A program made the translations under genes and the position numbers. A DNA stretch of 7,770 nt from JBOHHM01 sp050725495 (GTDB lineage: Bacteria; Pseudomonadota; Gammaproteobacteria; Burkholderiales; Burkholderiaceae_C). Shown one piece after another: positions 5,705 through 7,770 of the stretch; position 1 is the first letter of the stretch, and each line of letters opens with the position of its first letter. Where the stretch lies: positions 1 through 7,770 of the forward strand of contig JBOHHM010000173.1 of NCBI GenBank assembly GCA_050725495.1. The letters are read 5' to 3'. The notes under the pieces are model-generated. The model saw only the letters and a list, made by a program, of their open reading frames with translations. It was not told the DNA's origin and made no database searches.

Positions 5705-6590
5705 AGCAGCGGTAGGCCAGGCCGACGGTGGCCCTGACGCTGCTGGCCTGGCGCGTCAGCGGGCTGGCCGCGGCGTCGCCGAGCAGCCGGGAGAAGCCCA
5801 GGCCCGCGAAGGCGATCCAGCGTTTGTTCAGCGCAGAGGTGATGCCCAGGCCGAGGTGCGCGTTGGTCAGGCCGGCTCCCGGCGCGAAGGCCGCGTAGCC
5901 CGTGCTGGCCGCCGACGCGGCCGACACCCCATAGTAGATTCTCATATGCTGGCCGTCGGCCCAGCCCAGTCCGACGCTGGCCGACCACTCGGTGCGCGGC
6001 GTGAGCCGGTCCCGGTAACCGATGCTGGTGGACGCGGTCGCGCCCCCGTCACGGCCCAGCAAGTCCTGGGACACGCTGAGCCCCAGCGCCCAATGCGGGG
6101 TGAGCGCGTAGCCGGCAGACACGCGGCCGCGCAGCGTGCTGCGCACCTCGGGCAAACCGGCCAGTGCGGGGTCGCCGGCGGAGGAACGTCCCGGGTCGAC
6201 GCGCAGTGACGCGCCGATTTGCAGGCGGTTGCCGCGCAGCAGATCCGCACTGACCCCCGATCCGGCGACGTCCCCGTTGAAACCGAGCAGGGCGCTGCCG
6301 CCGGAGGTGCTGATGCGCAAGCGGCCATAGCGCAGCGCCGCCACCGGCCGGAGTTTGAGCTCGCGGCTGCTGCTGCCGGCGTAGCTCGGCGATGAGACCA
6401 GCCCAGCCCCCAGCAAATAGCTGAATTTGTTGGGCGCCTCCGTCACCAGTTCCCCGTCGGCCGCGGTCGCGTTGGCGCCGAGCAAAGCGGCCAGCACGGT
6501 CCCCAAGGCCGGCCTCAGCGCACGGGGCCCAGGGCGGTCGCGGGGGCGGGCGGGGTTTCGTGTGCTCACGGGTGCGGCAGGGCTTGGCAT
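5697..6590 (-). CDS. MipA/OmpV-family outer-membrane protein
   Basis: A 297-residue protein. An Arg/Pro-rich N-terminus leads into a hydrophobic stretch (LRPALGTVLAALLGANATAA) with a likely signal-peptidase cut near residue 44. The mature part, about 250 residues, is built of alternating strands typical of a small outer-membrane beta-barrel: FSYLLGAGLVSSPSYAGSSS, then LKLRPVAALRYGRLRIST, YALTPHWALGLSVSQDLLG, EWSASVGLGWAD and RWIAFAGLGFSRLLG. The pattern of an early SPSYAGS segment followed by a basic barrel fits MipA/OmpV. In E. coli, MipA links MltA and PBP1B in murein synthesis, but most family members are uncharacterised and some are tied to stress or antibiotic response. The start at ATG 6590 is uncertain: GTG 6569 would give a more usual signal peptide, and neither has a clear ribosome-binding site. 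Oddly it ends YRCCD rather than in the aromatic residue normal for barrel proteins. Confidence 0.8.
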   Translation of the reverse strand: MPSPAAPVSTRNPARPRDRPGPRALRPALGTVLAALLGANATAADGELVTEAPNKFSYLLGAGLVSSPSYAGSSSRELKLRPVAALRYGRLRISTSGGSALLGFNGDVAGSGVSADLLRGNRLQIGASLRVDPGRSSAGDPALAGLPEVRSTLRGRVSAGYALTPHWALGLSVSQDLLGRDGGATASTSIGYRDRLTPRTEWSASVGLGWADGQHMRIYYGVSAASAASTGYAAFAPGAGLTNAHLGLGITSALNKRWIAFAGLGFSRLLGDAAASPLTRQASSVRATVGLAYRCCD

Positions 6591-6781
6591 GGTTGAGATC
6601 GTGGCGCTGGAGCAACCATCTTAAGAGCGGCGCCGCTGGCCGAACCCGTGAGCCCCCTGTGCGCCCCGGCGCGGGGCGCTGGAAACCGCAGAATCGCTAC
6701 GTTTTCAATAGCATCTCACGTCCATCTGGCGTTGGTTGGAATCCAATTTCATTCAAAACGTGTCGAATTGAAACCCAGCGC
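6591..6781. other. Non-coding gap between dbpA and the MipA-like gene
   Basis: This 191-bp stretch, more AT-rich towards dbpA, should hold the dbpA 3' end and the MipA-like promoter, both on the minus strand. Dyads seen: a 12-bp palindrome at 6626-6637 (AGCGGCGCCGCT), an 8-bp GC stem with 3-base loop at 6661-6679, an 11-base dyad at 6736-6746 (TTGGAATCCAA), and an AT-rich stem pairing 6747-6754 with 6765-6773 with one bulge. None is followed by a T-run, so no classical terminator is called. No convincing -35/-10 pair stands out. Confidence 0.5.
6661..6679. terminator. GC hairpin without T-run, possible dbpA 3'-end structure
   Basis: GCGCCCCG and CGGGGCGC form a perfect 8-bp stem around a GCG loop. 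It lies about 100 bases downstream of the dbpA stop and about 70 bases upstream of the MipA-like start. With no U-tract it may be only a GC-rich chance dyad or a leader structure for the MipA-like mRNA. Confidence 0.25.

Positions 6782-7770
<989 letters not shown>

Noticed and set aside
6690..6715. Remnant of the AT-rich GCTA...TAGC interspersed repeat found in Comamonadaceae intergenic DNA
   Set aside because: Only a four-base inverted match (GCTA/TAGC) is visible; too little to support a repeat call.

Overview
This is a GC-rich chromosomal window whose gene content and protein sequences point to a betaproteobacterium, most likely Burkholderiales and probably Comamonadaceae. That placement is inferred from the IcmF and DbpA sequences and the codon use; no rRNA is present to prove it. 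All six long genes look intact where fully visible. The first and last are cut by the window edges.

Layout: (1) 1-807, plus strand: the C-terminal quarter of IcmF, the fused B12-dependent isobutyryl-CoA mutase. (2) 854-1666, minus: a NYN-domain (PIN-like) putative ribonuclease with a Lys/Ala/Pro-rich linker and a C-terminal LOTUS/OST-HTH-like tail, convergent with icmF. (3) 1681-1918: a 238-bp interval bounded by perfect 19-bp inverted repeats and rich in internal dyads. It fills almost the whole gap between the NYN gene and the next gene, and is best read as a MITE-like or structured interspersed repeat. (4) 1918-3612, minus: a large divergent CorA-family membrane protein with a GMN motif. 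(5) 3613-3810: a divergent control region with a 10-bp-phased repeat that could be a regulator site. (6) 3811-5688, plus: an exported FecR-domain/DUF6600 protein with a His/Pro-rich tail containing five tandem heptads. (7) 5697-6590, minus: a MipA/OmpV-family outer-membrane protein, tail to tail with the FecR-like gene. Both stop codons lie inside one hairpin. (8) 6591-6781: a non-coding gap with two weak dyads. (9) 6782-7770, minus: the C-terminal part of the DEAD-box rRNA helicase DbpA.

The genes do not form an evident shared pathway. icmF is central acyl-CoA metabolism, dbpA is 50S ribosome maturation, and the middle block is three envelope or membrane proteins of loosely defined role. There are no tRNA, rRNA, CRISPR, phage or transposase genes. 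The most unusual item is the 238-bp inverted-repeat element. It supplies the last base of the corA-like stop codon, ends 14 bases before the NYN start codon, and contains a 62-codon open frame.
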